From positions 2,961,001-3,025,000 of the forward strand of contig NZ_NQYC01000001.1 in the NCBI RefSeq assembly GCF_003600835.1: 64,000 bases of DNA. The letters are read 5' to 3'. This document shows, piece by piece, positions 61,395 to 64,000 of the stretch. This stretch comes from Bacillus sp. PK3_68. GTDB taxonomy: Bacteria > Bacillota > Bacilli > Bacillales > Domibacillaceae. The notes beneath the pieces are model-generated. The model did no database searches and was not told the origin of the DNA. It saw only the letters and a list, made by a program, of their open reading frames with translations. How positions within the stretch are numbered: the stretch's first letter is position 1; each line of letters starts with the position of its first letter. The translations under genes and the position numbers were made by a program.

Positions 61395-62498
61395 ATGGAA
61401 AAAGAAGTCATTATTCGCTTTGATAATGTAACGAAGCGCTATGATAACGATGCAGTTGTGTTGGATCGTGTAAGTTTTGAAATTGAGCGGGGGAAGTTTT
61501 ATACACTTCTCGGGCCTTCCGGTTGTGGAAAGACAACGATTCTTCGGTTGATTGCCGGCTTTACGGAAGCATCAGAAGGAGACATTTATTTTAATGGCAA
61601 AAGGATTAATCAAGTACCTGCGAACAAGCGGCAAGTGAATACGGTTTTTCAAGACTATGCCCTTTTTCCGCACCTAAATGTCTATGAGAATGTTGCTTTC
61701 GGGCTGCGTATAAAAAAAGTCAAAAAAGATGAAGTGGATCGCAGAGTAAAAGAAGCCCTTCGTTTTGTCAATTTAAGCGGTTATGAGAATAGAGAAATTA
61801 CAGAAATGTCCGGTGGGCAGCGGCAACGGGTGGCCATTGCTCGGGCCATTGTAAACGAGCCAGAGGTTATTTTGCTGGACGAGCCGCTGTCTGCATTGGA
61901 TTTAAAGCTGCGCACAGAAATGCAATATGAGCTGCGTGATTTGCAACAGCGTCTAGGCATCACTTTTATTTTCGTTACGCATGATCAAGAAGAAGCCCTG
62001 GCTATGTCCGACGAAATATTTGTTCTCCATGAAGGACAAATCCAGCAAAGCGGTACACCGACAGATATTTATGATGAGCCGATTAATCGCTTTGTAGCCG
62101 ATTTTATTGGAGAGTCTAATATCGTGCCTGGCAAAATGATCAAAGATTTTGAAGTAGAATTTGCAGGGAAAGTATTTGAATGTGTCGATCAGGGATTGAA
62201 CCCAAATGAATCGGTGGAAATAGTGATCCGTCCGGAAGACTTGGAGATTACTTCATGGAATGAAGGTAAAATTCAGGTCAAGGTAGATTCTCAGCTGTTC
62301 CGTGGTGTTCACTATGAAATGCTTTGTTATGATGAAGCGCAGAATGAGTGGCTTGTTCACTCAACGAAGAAGGCAGTGGTAGGCGACAAAATCGGACTTA
62401 GTTTTGAACCGGAAGCTATTCATGTTATGCGCCTCGGCGAAACAGAAGAAGAATTCGACAAGCGATTAGAATCATATCAAGAGGCCGGTCATGAATAA
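61395..62498 (+). CDS. potA: Spermidine/putrescine ABC transporter ATPase
   Basis: A 367-residue ABC ATPase: Walker [10 protein letters not shown] (about 40-48), signature [15 protein letters not shown], Walker [13 protein letters not shown], switch His in [10 protein letters not shown], and a C-terminal TOBE regulatory domain (about 285-350). It powers uptake of polyamines across the membrane with PotB and PotC. It has an AAAGGGAGGG site and overlaps potB by eight bases. Confidence 0.95.
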   Translation: MEKEVIIRFDNVTKRYDNDAVVLDRVSFEIERGKFYTLLGPSGCGKTTILRLIAGFTEASEGDIYFNGKRINQVPANKRQVNTVFQDYALFPHLNVYENVAFGLRIKKVKKDEVDRRVKEALRFVNLSGYENREITEMSGGQRQRVAIARAIVNEPEVILLDEPLSALDLKLRTEMQYELRDLQQRLGITFIFVTHDQEEALAMSDEIFVLHEGQIQQSGTPTDIYDEPINRFVADFIGESNIVPGKMIKDFEVEFAGKVFECVDQGLNPNESVEIVIRPEDLEITSWNEGKIQVKVDSQLFRGVHYEMLCYDEAQNEWLVHSTKKAVVGDKIGLSFEPEAIHVMRLGETEEEFDKRLESYQEAGHE

Positions 62499-63294
62499 CA
62501 AGACGCGACTGGTTTATTTGCTGCCATATATACTTTGGATCGGCCTGTTTGTCGTTACGCCTATTTTGCTCGTTATCTACTATTCTTTTTTTGATTTACA
62601 CGGAAACTTTACCTTTGCCAATTATGAAAAGCTATTTACCTTTGTTTATATAAAGATGATTGCCAGCTCGTTCTGGTATGCATTTTTAATTACGTTGTTT
62701 TGTTTGATTATTGCTTATCCAGCGGCTTACTTTATTACGAAAACAAAATATAAGCAACTGCTTCTGTTACTTGTCATTTTGCCGTCGTGGATTAACTTGC
62801 TACTGAAGGCTTATGCTTTTCTTGGCATCTTTAGCACGTATGGAGCTGCAAATAATTTTCTTGAGCTAATCGGCATTGGCGCACATCAGATTTTATTTAC
62901 TGATTTTAGCTTTGTATTTGTCTCAGTCTATATTTTCATTCCATTTATGCTGCTGCCTATTTTTAATGCGCTCGATAAGCTGAATCCTGCTTTGATAGAT
63001 GCTTCGCGTGATCTTGGAGCTTCTGCATGGACAACGTTTCGGAAGGTCATATTCCCGCTTACGCTCAGTGGTGTAAAGTCAGGGGTGCAGGCTGTATTCA
63101 TTCCGGCTCTATCCCTATTTATGATTACCCGTCTAATTGCCGGCAACCGAGTGATCACGCTCGGCACAGCGATTGAACAGCATTTTCTTGTCACACAGGA
63201 CTGGGGAATGGGATCAGCCATTGCTGTATTTTTGATTATAACGATGGTCGTCATTATGGTTGTGACCGGAGCAAGAAAGCGGGGGATTCAGTAA
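62491..63294 (+). CDS. potB: Spermidine/putrescine ABC transporter permease PotB
   Basis: A 267-residue permease with six transmembrane segments. The cytoplasmic EAA loop that contacts PotA reads [20 protein letters not shown] (about 168-187). The sequence [18 protein letters not shown] near the N-terminus is typical of PotB. It overlaps potA at the start, and potC begins one base after its stop, so the genes are translationally coupled. Confidence 0.94.
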   Translation: MNNKTRLVYLLPYILWIGLFVVTPILLVIYYSFFDLHGNFTFANYEKLFTFVYIKMIASSFWYAFLITLFCLIIAYPAAYFITKTKYKQLLLLLVILPSWINLLLKAYAFLGIFSTYGAANNFLELIGIGAHQILFTDFSFVFVSVYIFIPFMLLPIFNALDKLNPALIDASRDLGASAWTTFRKVIFPLTLSGVKSGVQAVFIPALSLFMITRLIAGNRVITLGTAIEQHFLVTQDWGMGSAIAVFLIITMVVIMVVTGARKRGIQ

Positions 63295-63295
63295 A

Positions 63296-64000
63296 ATGAA
63301 AAAGAAGACTGCTTGGCCAAGAGTCTATTTGGCTTTTATCTTTATCGTTTTATACGCCCCTATTTTCTATTTAATGTTTTATTCCTTTAATAGCGGCGGT
63401 ACAATGAATAATTTCGAAGGATTTACACTGGATTGGTATAAGGAGCTCTTTGGTGATAAAAGACTGCTTATTATTGTGTTAAATACGATAATTATTGCTC
63501 TTTTGTCTGCAGCTATTTCCACAATAGTCGGGGTGATTGGGGCTCTCGCGATTGTATATATGAGACAGAGGACGGTAAAACAAGCACTTTTATCCCTGAA
63601 TAACGTCCTCATTGTTAGTCCTGATGTTATTATCGGTGCATCATTTTTGATTCTATTTACAATGGTAGGAATTAAGTTAGGTTTTGCATCTGTGCTGTTA
63701 TCGCATATTGCCTTTTCCATTCCGATCGTAGTCATTATGGTGCTTCCTAAACTGGAGGAGATGAGCAGCTCTTTAATTGATGCTGCGCGTGATTTAGGAG
63801 CGGGGCATTGGGATGTATTGTCAAAGGTTATTCTGCCATATATTTCACCAGGCATTTTTGCTGGTTTTTTCATGGCACTCACATACTCTCTTGATGACTT
63901 TGCTGTCACCTTTTTCGTTACCGGGAATGGCTTCAGCACATTATCCGTTGAAATTTATTCATTAGCTCGTCGAGGTATTTCTTTAAATATTAATGCGTTG
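63296..64000 (+). CDS. potC: Spermidine/putrescine ABC transporter permease PotC (cut by window end)
   Basis: The frame from ATG 63296 is open to the last base, giving 235 residues of a permease normally about 260-270 long. Five or six hydrophobic segments and the EAA loop DAARDLGAGHWDVLSKVILP are present, with FNSGGTMNNFEGFTLDWYKELF near the start as in PotC. The substrate-binding potD gene is expected just beyond the window. Confidence 0.93.
   Translation, partial: MKKKTAWPRVYLAFIFIVLYAPIFYLMFYSFNSGGTMNNFEGFTLDWYKELFGDKRLLIIVLNTIIIALLSAAISTIVGVIGALAIVYMRQRTVKQALLSLNNVLIVSPDVIIGASFLILFTMVGIKLGFASVLLSHIAFSIPIVVIMVLPKLEEMSSSLIDAARDLGAGHWDVLSKVILPYISPGIFAGFFMALTYSLDDFAVTFFVTGNGFSTLSVEIYSLARRGISLNINAL

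Overview
The window reads as a mid-GC chromosome segment from a member of the Bacillaceae. The support is gene content with Bacillus subtilis counterparts (yrzF-, swrC/yerO-, pksA/ymcC- and yvdTSR-type genes, ppaC, rocG/gudB-type glutamate dehydrogenase), strong AGGAGG ribosome binding sites, frequent TTG/GTG starts, A/T-rich spacers and U-tailed hairpin terminators. I see no rRNA, tRNA, insertion sequence, prophage or CRISPR array. The genus cannot be fixed from the sequence alone.

Layout. 1-2375: end of an ABC substrate-binding protein, a YrzF-like kinase, a decayed heme monooxygenase gene behind a Fur box, and a lipoprotein. 2446-11818: a sigma-54 regulated locus with a divergently encoded TyrR-type activator (read here with two frameshifts), a small ORF plus NCS1 permease, and an operon of hemA, heme-dependent N-demethylase subunits, flavin/2Fe-2S reductase and aldehyde dehydrogenase. 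11892-24250: efflux and stress genes (yerO/swrC, GNAT, chrA/padR, V4R-STAS, two exported proteins, GNAT/pksA/ymcC). 24396-30968: histidine kinase with a periplasmic binding domain, an NtrC-type regulator, a sigma-54 promoter and a TRAP-TAXI transporter whose receptor gene is frameshifted. 31129-39999: mostly housekeeping genes (udg, MFS, ppaC, peptide transporter, alaX, DUF4003), then a candidate structured RNA and a 36-residue Cys-rich ORF. 40185-43703: gntR-lhgO-DUF3870-glaH for glutarate to 2-oxoglutarate. 43982-52819: a second sigma-54 regulon with a PuuP-like permease, glutamate dehydrogenase, a biotinyl-like small protein, a 709-residue activator, and aldehyde dehydrogenase plus putrescine/cadaverine aminotransferase. 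53069-59143: LysR, M20 hydrolase, amine oxidase, GNAT and a second PuuP-like permease. 59320-64000: yvdTSR-like SMR efflux and potRABC polyamine import, cut by the window end.

How it fits together. Much of the window handles amines as carbon and nitrogen sources. Polyamines can enter by PotABC or the PuuP-like carriers and lose nitrogen through the aminotransferase or the amine oxidase. The aldehyde dehydrogenase oxidises the aldehyde. Cadaverine-derived glutarate can pass through GlaH and LhgO to 2-oxoglutarate, which joins glutamate dehydrogenase. An N-demethylase route lies upstream.

The least expected structure is regulatory. Six near-consensus -24/-12 promoters are served by three sigma-54 activators. 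The five promoters attributed to the two TyrR-type activators are each preceded by a tandem pair of 18-bp dyads (6-N6-6) stepping by exactly 19 bp. One half-site type occurs at the demethylase locus and another at the polyamine locus. Three otherwise intact genes carry single-base deletions, four of five in homopolymers, so sequencing error is a live explanation for those breaks.
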